Part shown: positions 36,752 to 45,025 of the stretch, piece by piece | Numbering within the stretch: position 1 is the stretch's first letter | Layout: every line of letters starts with the position of its first letter | Assembly: GCF_001424875.1 (NCBI RefSeq) | Contig: NZ_LMCT01000023.1 | Span: 124,001-188,000, forward strand | DNA length: 64,000 nt | Direction of reading: 5' to 3' | Source: Kitasatospora sp. Root107 | GTDB taxonomy: Bacteria; Actinomycetota; Actinomycetes; Streptomycetales; Streptomycetaceae | Made by a program: the position numbers and the translations under genes | Notes under the pieces: generated by a model | The model's database searches: none | What the model saw: the letters and a program-made list of their open reading frames with translations, nothing else | What the model was told of the DNA's origin: nothing

Positions 36752-37540
36752 TCAGTGGCCGAGGGCCGCGCCGCCGTCGACGGTGAGGTCGTGCATGGTG
36801 ATGTGGGCGGCCTGGTCCGAGAGCAGGAACAGCACCGCGTCGGCGATGTGCGAGGGCTGGGCGATCCGGCCGAGCGGGATGCCGACCCGGTAGGCCGAAG
36901 CCACTCCGTCGATCGACGCCTGGGCGGCGCTCTCGTCCTCCCAGAGGGCGGACAGCATCGGGGTGTCGGTCGAGCCCGGCGCCACCACGTTGCAGCGGAT
37001 GCCGAACTTCGACACCTCCAGGCCGAGGCACTTGGTGAACATGGTGGCCGCCGCCTTCGACGCCGCGTATGCCGACATGTCGACCCGGGCGGTGCCGGCC
37101 GCGTTGGACGCCACCGTGACGATCGCACCCCGCCGTCCGCCGGCCACCATCCGGTTGACCACCGCCCGGGAGATGAAGAAGACCCCGGTGGTGTTCACCG
37201 CGAAGGTGGCGGACCAGTCCTGGTCGGTCAGATCCTTGGCCGCGCCGAGCCGGAGCACCCCGGCACCGTTGACCAGGTAGTCGATACCGCCGAGCTGCTG
37301 CTCAACGGCCCCGACCACGGCCTCCACCTCGGCGCTGTCCGTCACGTCGGCCGGGAACGCCTCCGCCCGACCGCCTGCGTTGCGCAGTTCCTTGGCGAGC
37401 TCCGCCAGGCGGTCACCGTCACGGTCGACCAGGGCCACCGTGACACCACGTTCGGAGAGCGCGCGCACCACGGCCCCGCCGATTCCGCCGGCCGCCCCGG
37501 TGACCAGCGCGACCCTGTTTTCCATTCCATGGACACTCAT
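36752..37540 (-). CDS. EntA/DhbA-like dehydrogenase (DHHA to 3-hydroxyanthranilate)
   Basis: 262 residues. Classical [11 protein letters not shown] (14-21), NGAGV (90-94), intact YAASK (about 155), and the EntA/DhbA C-terminal signature [11 protein letters not shown] and [38 protein letters not shown]. EntA oxidises 2,3-dihydro-2,3-dihydroxybenzoate with NAD+. In this operon the matching substrate is the PhzD product, which would give 3-hydroxyanthranilate instead of phenazine. That chorismate route to 3-hydroxyanthranilate is known in other actinomycete pathways. No phzF homologue is present in the window, which supports this branch. Confidence 0.9.
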   Translation of the reverse strand: MSVHGMENRVALVTGAAGGIGGAVVRALSERGVTVALVDRDGDRLAELAKELRNAGGRAEAFPADVTDSAEVEAVVGAVEQQLGGIDYLVNGAGVLRLGAAKDLTDQDWSATFAVNTTGVFFISRAVVNRMVAGGRRGAIVTVASNAAGTARVDMSAYAASKAAATMFTKCLGLEVSKFGIRCNVVAPGSTDTPMLSALWEDESAAQASIDGVASAYRVGIPLGRIAQPSHIADAVLFLLSDQAAHITMHDLTVDGGAALGH

Positions 37541-37606
37541 AGCGACCCCAAAGACCGAGGATGATCGACCGCTGCCGGCCGGTAATGACTGATCCGCTGG
37601 GGCCGT

Positions 37607-38830
37607 TCAGCCCCGCCAGGCCGCCGCGACCTCAAGAGCCTGCTCCGGGTTCAACCGGGGGTCGCAGAAGCTGGTGTACTTGTCGCCGACCTGCGCCAAC
37701 CCGTGTTCGTTCGGGGCGCATTCGGTGACGTGGTCCGGGGTGGCCTCCAGGTGCAGACCGCCCGGCACCGCGCCGACGCTCAGCAGGGCGAGCTGGAACT
37801 GGCGCACCTCGTGCACCACCGTCTCGACCAGCCGGGTCTTCAGGCCGCCGGGCCCGTTCACCGTGTTGCCGTGCATCGGGTCGGTCAGCCAGACCACCGG
37901 GTGACCGGCCGCCTTGACCGCCGCGGCCAGTGCGGGCAGCCGGTCCGCGACCTGGTCGGCGCCCATCCGGGCGATCAGGGTGAGGCGGCCCGCCTCACGG
38001 CACGGGTCGAGCTTCGCGCAGAGCGTCAGCAGGTCCTGGACGCTCAGGTCCGGGCCGACCTTGGACGCCACCGGGTTGGCCACCGAGGCGAGCAGCGCCA
38101 CGTGGGCACCGTCCAACTGGCGGGTCCGGTCGCCGATCCAGGGCAGGTGGGTGGAGGCCAGGTAGGCCCGGCCCCCGTCGGTGCGGCGCAGCAGCGGCAC
38201 CTCGTAGTCGAGCAGCAGCGCCTCGTGGCTGGTCCACACCGGGGCGCCGGCCACCGGGAGACCGGCGGTCGAGCGGGCCCGCAGCGCGGCGAACGCGGTG
38301 GCCGCCGCGTCGTAGCCGCTCAGCAGCCGGTTCGGATCCGGGCGGCGGAGCTCCGGATCGGGCTCCGGACTGTTCACCATGTGCCCCCGGTAGACCGGGA
38401 GTTCGACCCCGTTGACGGTCTCGGTCGGGCGGGACCGCGGCTTGCCGAACTGCCCGGCCAGCCGGCCGATCCGGACCACCGGACGCAGGGTGTTCATCGA
38501 GACCACCCCGGCCAGCGCGTCCAACAGGCCGACCTTGCGGGCCACATAGCCCGGCTCGCACTCGGCCGGATCCTCGGCGCAGTCCCCCGCCTGGACCACC
38601 TGGAGCCGGCCGGCGGCCACCTCGGCGAGCAGGGCACGCAGCTCGATGAGCTCCGCGAAGCGGACCAGCCCGGGCCGGTCGGCCAGCTCGCCGGTGACCT
38701 CGGCCAACAGCCGGTGGTCCGGCCAGGACGGTTGCTGCTGGGCCGGGAGCGCCTTCCAGTAGTCGAGTTCGCTCTCCGACAACGGCGGACCGGCCTCGGC
38801 CGATCGTGCCGCGATGACGTCGCTACTCAC
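37607..38830 (-). CDS. phzC: Class II DAHP synthase (PhzC-like)
   Basis: 407 residues from GTG behind GGAGG. Plant-type/class II DAHP synthase: LVQAGDCAE (about 88), VRIGRLAGQFGKPRS (about 128), RGHMVNSP, ASTHLPWIGDRTR, WLTDPMHGN (about 315), and EATPDHVTEC (about 362). Condenses PEP and erythrose 4-phosphate to start the shikimate pathway. Shorter than the primary-metabolism form at the N-terminus, where feedback regulation elements lie, as in phenazine PhzC. First gene of the operon; an ARE-like site lies 174 bases upstream. Confidence 0.93.
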   Translation of the reverse strand: MSSDVIAARSAEAGPPLSESELDYWKALPAQQQPSWPDHRLLAEVTGELADRPGLVRFAELIELRALLAEVAAGRLQVVQAGDCAEDPAECEPGYVARKVGLLDALAGVVSMNTLRPVVRIGRLAGQFGKPRSRPTETVNGVELPVYRGHMVNSPEPDPELRRPDPNRLLSGYDAAATAFAALRARSTAGLPVAGAPVWTSHEALLLDYEVPLLRRTDGGRAYLASTHLPWIGDRTRQLDGAHVALLASVANPVASKVGPDLSVQDLLTLCAKLDPCREAGRLTLIARMGADQVADRLPALAAAVKAAGHPVVWLTDPMHGNTVNGPGGLKTRLVETVVHEVRQFQLALLSVGAVPGGLHLEATPDHVTECAPNEHGLAQVGDKYTSFCDPRLNPEQALEVAAAWRG

Positions 38831-39154
38831 TCAGAACCTCCGTGGTCGTTCATTCCTCAGCTGCCCGGAAAGTGCGGCTGCGAATACCGCCGCTGTGTTC
38901 TCGAACCGGCGCGGAGGGCAACCTTTCATGAGTCTGAACAGGACAAACTACGAGGTCAACGGCGTGTTTCGAACTCCGTCAGGTGCCGGACACTGTGTCA
39001 TTGAATACCATCCGGTTTGGTTGTTTTCGAAATGGTGGCAGCCTTGATCAAATTCCCCGACCGACCGATTCCGACACAGTCCGGCAAATTCATCGTCAGA
39101 TTGCCGTCGGAGGTGGCACCGAGTGTCACCCGGCACCGAGCACGAGCACGACGA
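38831..39154. promoter_or_regulatory. Promoter region of the 3-hydroxyanthranilate operon
   Basis: About 320 AT-richer bases with no gene. They hold the ribosome site of the DAHP synthase (GGAGG, 38836-38840), the ARE-like site at 39004-39027, and a possible extra half-site ACAAACTA near 38943. Confidence 0.6.
39004..39027. promoter_or_regulatory. ARE-like site before the 3-hydroxyanthranilate operon
   Basis: Half-sites ATACCATCC and GGTTGTTTT around a short centre. Its TACCATCCGGT core is identical to that of the site before the second TetR gene, so the same receptor probably binds both. Confidence 0.7.
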
Positions 39155-39183
39155 AGCGCCGCCCGGACCTGCCGGACGGCGCT
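39155..39183 (-). terminator. Hairpin after orphan transketolase domain gene
   Basis: AGCGCCGCCCGG pairs with CCGGACGGCGCT (one mismatch) around a 5-base loop, 24 bases beyond the stop of the minus-strand transketolase domain gene. Confidence 0.65.
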
Positions 39184-39207
39184 GCGCGGAACGGGGGTGA
39201 CCGAGGG

Positions 39208-39639
39208 TCAGGCGGCTCGCTCGCGGGCCTTCGCCAGACTCCGACGGGCCTGGGCGGCGACCCGCTCGGGCGTGAAACCGAGCTGCTCGTACAGCGTCCG
39301 GTACGGCGCGGTCAGCCCGGACCGGTCCAGGCCGACCACCACCCCGGCCTCGCCGGCCAACGCGTACCAGCCGAGCGTGGAGCCCGCCCCGACCGACACC
39401 CGGGCCGCAACTCCCCTGGGCAGCACGGCATCCCGGTACTCGGCCGACTGCCGCTCGAAGCGCTCGACGCTGGTCATCGCCACCACCCGGGTGGCGATCG
39501 CGTCGGCCTCCAGGATCTCCCGGGCCCGCAGCGCCACCGGCACCTCGTGCCCGGCCGCCAGCAGGATCACCTCCGGCACCCCGCCACCCGCCTCGACCAG
39601 CACGTACCCGCCTCGGCTCTCTCCCCGGATCTCCAACAC
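39208..39639 (-). CDS. Orphan transketolase C-terminal domain
   Basis: 143 residues from GTG with GGAGAGG nine bases upstream (a TTG further up is possible). The sequence GGYVLVEAGGG-PEVILLAAGHEVPVALRA, ATRVVAMTSVERFERQSAEYRDAVLP and RVSVGAGSTLGWYAL matches only the last domain of transketolase, which does not hold the thiamine site. The catalytic PP and Pyr domains are absent, and the upstream 70 bases do not encode them in frame. It may be the remains of a transketolase that once supplied erythrose 4-phosphate to the DAHP synthase, or it may be a kept accessory domain. The frame is free of stops and has codon use like its neighbours. Confidence 0.78.
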   Translation of the reverse strand: MLEIRGESRGGYVLVEAGGGVPEVILLAAGHEVPVALRAREILEADAIATRVVAMTSVERFERQSAEYRDAVLPRGVAARVSVGAGSTLGWYALAGEAGVVVGLDRSGLTAPYRTLYEQLGFTPERVAAQARRSLAKARERAA

Positions 39640-39752
39640 GTGGGCGGTCCTCTCCGGGCGGCGGGCATCGACGTACCAACCGACTCTCCGTGCAGCACCC
39701 CTGACGGTCAATCAGCCCACCCCGACTCCGTCAGCTGCCCCGGGAAACGCCG

Positions 39753-39787
39753 ACGGCCCCCGGCCAGCAGTGCTGGTCGGGGGCCGT
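39753..39787 (-). terminator. Long hairpin after tRNA-Ser
   Basis: ACGGCCCCCGGCCAGCA and its complement (one G-U type mismatch) form a 17-bp stem almost without a loop, 7 bases past the tRNA 3' end on the minus strand. It is likely to end tRNA transcription and may act in both directions. Confidence 0.75.
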
Positions 39788-39794
39788 GCTCCGG

Positions 39795-39882
39795 CGGAGA
39801 GTGTGGGATTTGAACCCACGGTGACGGGTTACGCCACGACAGTTTTCAAGACTGGTCCCTTAGGCCGCTCGGGCAACTCTCC
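39795..39882 (-). tRNA. tRNA-Ser (anticodon TGA)
   Basis: 88 bases with GGAGAGT/ACTCTCC acceptor stem, anticodon loop CTTGAAA giving TGA, a long variable arm as in all tRNA-Ser, GGTTCAAATCC T-loop and discriminator G. CCA is not encoded. Marks the border between the accessory region and conserved chromosome. Confidence 0.95.
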
Positions 39883-39955
39883 AGGCGGAGGTCAGCCTAA
39901 CGGGTCCGGTGGGGATCCGTGCACACCCTTTTGCCGGTGGGGTCACCGGTGTGGG

Positions 39956-41569
39956 TCAGTTGTCGCCCTTGCGTTCGCCGAGGGTGACGGTGGTCTTGGC
40001 GGCCTTGCCGTCGCGGGTGTACTCGACCTCGACCTTGTCGCCGGGCTTGTACGTCCAGATCTCGCTGACCAGGGTCGGGCCGCTGTCGATGACGTGGCCG
40101 CCGAGCTTGGTGATCACGTCACCGGCCTTGAGGCCGGCCTGGTCGGCGGGGCCGCCTGCGGTGACGGCGGGGGTCTCGCCGACCGCGGAGCTGCGGATCT
40201 GCGCGCCGTCGCCCTTGTACTCGTCGTTGCGCAGCACCCCGAGGATCGCGTACACCGGCGTGCCGCTCTTGATCAGGTCGCCCGCGACCCGCTTGGCCTG
40301 GTTGATCGGGATGGCGAAGCCGAGGCCGATCGAGCCGGCCCGGCCGTTGCTGCTGCTGTTGGACTGGATCGCCGAGTTGATGCCGATCACGGCGCCCGAG
40401 GCGTCCAGCAGCGGACCGCCGGAGTTGCCCGGGTTGATCGACGCGTCGGTCTGCAGCGCGTTCATGTAGGAGGACTGGGCGCCGGTCTCGTCGCCGGAGG
40501 CCACCGGGCGGTCCTTGGCACTGATGATGCCGGTGGTGACGGTGCCCTCCAGGCCGTACGGGGCGCCGATCGCGATGGTGGCGTCGCCGACGGCCACCTT
40601 GTCGGAGTCGCCGAGCGGGAGCGGGACGAGCTTGTCCTTCGGCGGGTTGTCGAGCTTGATCACGGCCACGTCGTAGCCCTGCGCCCGGCCGACCACCGAG
40701 GCCGGGTAGGACGAACCGTCGGAGAACTTGACGGTCAGCTTGCCGCCGCTGGCAGCCGGGGCGACCACGTGGTTGTTGGTGAGGATGTGGCCCTCGGTGT
40801 CGAAGACGAACCCGGTGCCGGTGCCGGACTCCTGCGAGCCCTGCGCCTTGATGGTGACCACGCTAGGCAGCGCCTTGCCGGCGATGCCCGCGACCGACTC
40901 CGGCGGGCGGGTGATCGCCTGCTTGTTCTCGCTGGCCTGGACCGTGGTGCTGGTGCCGCGGCCTGACGAGGAGTCGGATCCGCCGTCCCGGTCGGTCACC
41001 GAGACGCCGATCGCGCCACCGGCCAGACCGGCCACCAGGGCGACGGCCGCGACCAGCGCGATCAGCCCGCCGCGCTTGCGGCCGGGCGCCGGGGCGGCAC
41101 CCGGGTACTGGGGGTAGCCCGGCAGGCCGGGGCCGCCGGGACCGTCGATGCCGCCGGGCGGGGTGGCCCAGCTGCCGAGCGGGGTGCCCGCGCCGAACGG
41201 GTGGTGCGGCGGCTCGGCGCCCGGCTGGGCCGGCTGGGTCGGCTGAACCGGCGGCAGCTCGGCCGCGGCGACCGGCGGCAGCTCGGTGGCGGCCGGAGCC
41301 GGAGCCGCGTACGGGTTACCGGCCTGGGCCGGCGGCGGCGCGTCCAGGTAGGTGGGGGCGGGTGCGGGCGGCAGCACCGGCGGCGGCGCGTCCACGTAGG
41401 ACGGCGCGGCCGGCGGGGTCACCTTGCCGAAGGACAGCGTCGGCTCGGCGGCCGGCGGGGCGTCCGGAGCAGCAGCCGACACAGTGTCAGCCGGACCCAC
41501 CACCCCCTGGCCCGTGGAGGTGCGCTCCTCCTCGGGCCCGGTAGACCCACTCGCGTGCTCGGTGCTCAC
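39956..41569 (-). CDS. Membrane-anchored HtrA-type serine protease with PDZ domain
   Basis: 537 residues. A long cytoplasmic Pro/Ala-rich segment (1-165), one transmembrane helix (about 168-188, GGLIALVAAVALVAGLAGGAIG), a trypsin-like domain with NNHVV (His), YDVAVIKLD (Asp) and GNSGGPLLD (Ser), and a C-terminal PDZ domain (about 430-530, ADQAGLKAGDVITKLGG). Degrades or chaperones misfolded proteins outside the membrane. Pro-rich tails are typical of streptomycete HtrA proteins. On the minus strand, divergent from the riboswitch-controlled transporter. Confidence 0.94.
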   Translation of the reverse strand: MSTEHASGSTGPEEERTSTGQGVVGPADTVSAAAPDAPPAAEPTLSFGKVTPPAAPSYVDAPPPVLPPAPAPTYLDAPPPAQAGNPYAAPAPAATELPPVAAAELPPVQPTQPAQPGAEPPHHPFGAGTPLGSWATPPGGIDGPGGPGLPGYPQYPGAAPAPGRKRGGLIALVAAVALVAGLAGGAIGVSVTDRDGGSDSSSGRGTSTTVQASENKQAITRPPESVAGIAGKALPSVVTIKAQGSQESGTGTGFVFDTEGHILTNNHVVAPAASGGKLTVKFSDGSSYPASVVGRAQGYDVAVIKLDNPPKDKLVPLPLGDSDKVAVGDATIAIGAPYGLEGTVTTGIISAKDRPVASGDETGAQSSYMNALQTDASINPGNSGGPLLDASGAVIGINSAIQSNSSSNGRAGSIGLGFAIPINQAKRVAGDLIKSGTPVYAILGVLRNDEYKGDGAQIRSSAVGETPAVTAGGPADQAGLKAGDVITKLGGHVIDSGPTLVSEIWTYKPGDKVEVEYTRDGKAAKTTVTLGERKGDN

Positions 41570-41779
41570 GGACGACCTCCATAGCTGACAGGACCTTGGT
41601 CCACAGTTTTTCGTATGCGTGATTCGGTTGTCGTATGAGGCCCGGTGAAGAACTCTTAAGAATCCTTACCCGTTCCCGACACGGCCCCCGAGGGGTCCGC
41701 TTCGTCCCGCGATCCGGACGGCCGCCCACTCGCCTTGGTGTTCGGGCGCCCGGCCGCTAGCCTGGCGCTCCAAACTGAC

Positions 41780-41905
41780 ACGCGGGAGCTTGGACCGTCC
41801 AGGCTGAGAGTGCGCGGAACGACCGTACGCCATGCAGATGCTGGCCCCACGGCGAGGGAGCGCAGACCGCTCGAACCTGTCCGGGTAATGCCGGCGTAGG
41901 GAGCT
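41780..41905 (+). promoter_or_regulatory. TPP riboswitch (THI element)
   Basis: Conserved THI-box words occur in order: CGGGAGCTTGG, CCAGGCTGAGAG (pyrimidine-sensor side), GCGCAGACCGCTCGAACCTG, CCGGGTAATGCCGGCG, AGGGAG. The distance from the last element to the ATG at 41912 is only a few bases, so thiamine pyrophosphate binding probably blocks the ribosome site of the transporter gene. Confidence 0.93.
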
Positions 41906-41911
41906 TCGGCC

Positions 41912-43249
41912 ATGACGGCTGTTTCGCCTGCCCCTGTCCAGGAACCGATCGCGCGCGCCGAGGCGCCGCTCGTTCTGGACACCGCACCTCCTCGCACCCT
42001 CGACTTCCGGGCGCTGTTCTCGCTCTGGGCCAACCTCGGGGTCAGCCTGATCGGCTTCACCAGCGCCGCCATGGTGATCGGCGCCAAGGGCTCGGAGCTC
42101 TCGCTGGCCGCCGCGATCACCGCCACCGTGGTGGGCACCGTGATCGGCACCGCGATGCTCGGGGTGGCCGCCCTGATCGGCGCCCGGACCGGCGCACCCG
42201 CCATGACCGTGCTGCGCGGTCTGTTCGGCACCAGGCTGTCCTACGTCCCCACCGTGCTGAACATCGTGCAGTGCGTCGGCTGGGGTGTGTACGAGCTGCT
42301 GGTGATCTCGATGGGCGCCCAGGCGGTCACCGGCACCCAGGGCTGGCACTGGCTGTTCGTGCTGCTGGCCGGTGGGCTGACCACCGCGCTGACCATCTGG
42401 CCGCTCGGCTCGATCGGGGTGCTGCGCAAGTACGTCACGATCGCCGTCGGCATCGCGATGGTCTACTTCACCGTCCAGCTGGTCCGGCAGGGCGTGCCGA
42501 ACCCCGGTGCGGGCAACTGGGACGGCTTCCTCTCCGCCACCGACGCGATGATCGCGATGTCGATCTCCTTCGTCCCGCTCGCCGCCGACTACACCCGGCA
42601 CGCCCGCACCGCCGGGACGGCGTTCTGGGCCACCCTCTCCGGCTACACGCTGGCCCAGGTCTGGTGCTACCTGCTGGGTGCGGTGGCGCTGCTGCAGTCC
42701 GACGGCGACCCGAACCTGATCTTCTCCTCCTTCACCGGGGTGGCCGCGGGCTGGGCCTTCCTGCTGGTGCTGGTGGTCCGGGAGACCGACCAGTCCTTCG
42801 CCAACGTGTACTCGACCGCGATGTCGATCCAGAACCTGCTGCCGAAGGTCGACCGCCGGCTGCTGACCGGCGGGATCGGTGCGCTGGTGACCGTCCTGGC
42901 GCTGTGCATCGACGAGTTCACCGCCTCATACTCCGCCTTCCTCTACCTGATCGGCTCGGTCTTCGTGCCGATGTTCGCGGTGCTGGCGGCCGACTACTTC
43001 CTCGGCTCCGGCCGACGCGGCTGGAACCTGGCCGAGGACGCCCCGGCCCGCTGGCTGATGCTGCTGCCGTGGGCGCTCGGCTTCGCGACCTACCAGTTCA
43101 TCACCCCGACCGCGATCGACCACTGGAGCGGTTTCTGGCACGACCTGCAGTCCGCGGTCGGCTTCGAGGCGCAGCCGTGGACCTCCGCCTCGCTGCTCAG
43201 CTTCCTGGTCGCGGCGCTCGCCACCCTGGCGGTCCAGCCCCGCAAGTGA
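41912..43249 (+). CDS. cytX: CytX-like NCS1 transporter (thiamine precursor uptake)
   Basis: 445 residues with about 12 transmembrane segments, NCS1 cytosine/purine permease family (FSLWANLGVSLIGFTSAAMVIGAKG near 44-68; SISFVPLAADYTRHART about 211). A TPP riboswitch immediately upstream and the family match identify it as CytX, proposed importer of hydroxymethylpyrimidine, a thiamine precursor. Starts at ATG just 6 bases after the riboswitch ends. Confidence 0.92.
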   Translation: MTAVSPAPVQEPIARAEAPLVLDTAPPRTLDFRALFSLWANLGVSLIGFTSAAMVIGAKGSELSLAAAITATVVGTVIGTAMLGVAALIGARTGAPAMTVLRGLFGTRLSYVPTVLNIVQCVGWGVYELLVISMGAQAVTGTQGWHWLFVLLAGGLTTALTIWPLGSIGVLRKYVTIAVGIAMVYFTVQLVRQGVPNPGAGNWDGFLSATDAMIAMSISFVPLAADYTRHARTAGTAFWATLSGYTLAQVWCYLLGAVALLQSDGDPNLIFSSFTGVAAGWAFLLVLVVRETDQSFANVYSTAMSIQNLLPKVDRRLLTGGIGALVTVLALCIDEFTASYSAFLYLIGSVFVPMFAVLAADYFLGSGRRGWNLAEDAPARWLMLLPWALGFATYQFITPTAIDHWSGFWHDLQSAVGFEAQPWTSASLLSFLVAALATLAVQPRK

Positions 43250-43353
43250 CGCGCCGCAAGTGACGCCCGGCCGGTGGCCGCTGCCAGGAACTTCACCCGG
43301 AGTTTCCCGTGGCGGCGGCCACCGGCCGTCCGGTGCCTCGTAGGGTTACCGGT

Positions 43354-44163
43354 GTGGATACCCGGAACCAGCCGTTGACCAGCCAGGACGCCCCGGACCG
43401 CAGCGCCGTCAAGGTGATCGCGCACCGCGGTTCCTCGGAGGCCCGTGCCGAGCACACCCTCGCGGCGTACGCGCTCGCCGTGGCGGAGGGCGCCGACGGT
43501 CTGGAGGCCGACATCCGGCTGACCGCCGACGGGCAGCTGGTCTGTGTGCACGACCGGACGGTCCGCCGGACCTCGGACGGCAAGGGCGCGGTCTCCGCCC
43601 TGACGCTGGCTCAGCTGAACGAGCTCGACTTCGGCTCCTGGAAGGACCCGGCGGCGCCCGAGCCCAGCCCGGTGCTGACGCTGGCCCAGCTGCTCGAGCT
43701 GGTCGCGGACGCCGGGCGGCGGGTGGAGCTGGCGATCGAGACCAAGCACCCGACCCGGTACGCGGGGCGCACCGAGGCCGAACTGCTCCGGCTGCTCACC
43801 CGGTACGGACTGCTTCCGGACAGTCGGGAGAAGTCCGCGGTGCGCATCATGAGCTTCTCCGAGCTCTCCCTGCACCGGATCCGCCGGGCCGCACCCGCCG
43901 TCCCGACGGTCTATCTCTTCGACCGCAGGCTGCCGCTGCTCGGCCGGACCAAGGCGCTGCCCGGCGGCGCCCGGATCGCCGGCCCCGGCATTGACCTGGT
44001 CCGGTCCGATCCCGGTCTGGTGCGCGCGCTGCGGCGGGCCGGACACTCGGTGCACGTCTGGACCGTGGACGAGGCCGCCGATGTCGAACTCTGCCTGGAA
44101 CTCGGCGTGGAGGCGATCATCACCAATCGGCCGCGCGCCGTGCTGACACAACTCGGCCGATAA
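43354..44163 (+). CDS. Glycerophosphodiester phosphodiesterase
   Basis: 269 residues from GTG 43354; an ATG-less extension to 43309 is possible but poorly placed. GDPD barrel: VIAHRGSSEARAEHTLAAY (about 20-38, catalytic His), DGLEADIRLTADGQLVCVHD (about 48-67), LAIETKHP and INRPRAV-type end. Hydrolyses glycerophosphodiesters to glycerol 3-phosphate and an alcohol. No signal peptide, so cytoplasmic. Confidence 0.9.
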   Translation: MDTRNQPLTSQDAPDRSAVKVIAHRGSSEARAEHTLAAYALAVAEGADGLEADIRLTADGQLVCVHDRTVRRTSDGKGAVSALTLAQLNELDFGSWKDPAAPEPSPVLTLAQLLELVADAGRRVELAIETKHPTRYAGRTEAELLRLLTRYGLLPDSREKSAVRIMSFSELSLHRIRRAAPAVPTVYLFDRRLPLLGRTKALPGGARIAGPGIDLVRSDPGLVRALRRAGHSVHVWTVDEAADVELCLELGVEAIITNRPRAVLTQLGR

Positions 44164-44384
44164 ACGCCCCGCGCGAGGGGCGTGAACTGGCGTGAACTCC
44201 GGCGTGAAGTACCGGGAGTGGCCAATTCCGGCCGTTTGGACAACGGTCCGTGAGCAGGTAATCACCATTTGCGTACCGTGAGTTGCGCTGCCCGTTAATG
44301 TCCCGCTGCGATCGCCGGATGCCCGTTTCCGACCCATTACCAAGGGGCATCCATCCTTCGGCGAATGCTGAAGGAGGTCCGGGG

Positions 44385-44912
44385 GTGGCGTTGATGATGG
44401 CACACGAGGTGCCGACTTCATCGACCATGGCGGTGCCGCACGGGCCCGCCGGTGTCGGAGCGGCACGACGCCGACTGCGCCGTGATCTGGGCGATCACGA
44501 GGTCGCCGAGACGGTGATCGACGACGCGGTCCTGATCCTGTCCGAACTGCTCAGCAACTCCTGCCGGTACGCCCGGCCGCTGGGCCGGCTGGCCGACCTC
44601 AAGGACGACGCACCGGCCCCGCTGCCGGCCCCCGTCCTGGTCGGCGTACGGTCCGGCGAGGACGGCGAACCCGGTGGGGTGACGGTCCGTTGGCAGCTGT
44701 CCGGGCACGGGCAGCTGACCCTGGAGGTGACCGACGGCGGCGCGGTGACCAGGCCGGTGCCGGCCCGCCCCTCGCTCAGCTCGCGCGGCGGCCGGGGTCT
44801 GACCATCGTCGGCCGGCTGGCGGACGACTGGGGCGTACGGGACGCACCCGGGCAGGTGACGGTCTGGGCCGAGCTCCCGGTCGAGCCTGAGCGCGACGCG
44901 CGGAGCGCCTGA
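44385..44912 (+). CDS. RsbW-like ATP-binding protein (anti-sigma/serine kinase type)
   Basis: 175 residues from GTG with GGAGG seven bases upstream. HATPase_c fold of the RsbW/SpoIIAB type: AARRRLRRDL, ILSELLSNSCRYARP (N-box), VTDGGAV and SSRGGRGLTIVGRLADDWG (G-box). An Asp/Pro-rich loop is inserted at about 70-82 (LKDDAPAPLPAP). Streptomycetes carry many of these with unknown partners; the PP2C phosphatase 2.5 kb away is a candidate partner. Confidence 0.85.
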   Translation: MALMMAHEVPTSSTMAVPHGPAGVGAARRRLRRDLGDHEVAETVIDDAVLILSELLSNSCRYARPLGRLADLKDDAPAPLPAPVLVGVRSGEDGEPGGVTVRWQLSGHGQLTLEVTDGGAVTRPVPARPSLSSRGGRGLTIVGRLADDWGVRDAPGQVTVWAELPVEPERDARSA

Positions 44913-45025
44913 GCGCCTGAGCGACGCCCCGGAAGAGGGGTGTCCCGGCCGGACCTGACCGGTCCGCCGGGAAAGCTCAGTAGGCTGCCCGGGCAAGCAT
45001 GTCGCCGTACCGGGAGAGCCGCACC

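Noticed and set aside
36633-37031. N-terminal extension of the PhzD-like protein into the dehydrogenase gene
   Set aside because: Low-complexity Arg/Pro sequence; the ATG at 36632 has a ribosome site and gives the normal PhzD length.
44923-44944. Weak hairpin after the RsbW-like gene
   Set aside because: An 8-bp stem with a G-U pair and no T-run is common by chance at this GC content.
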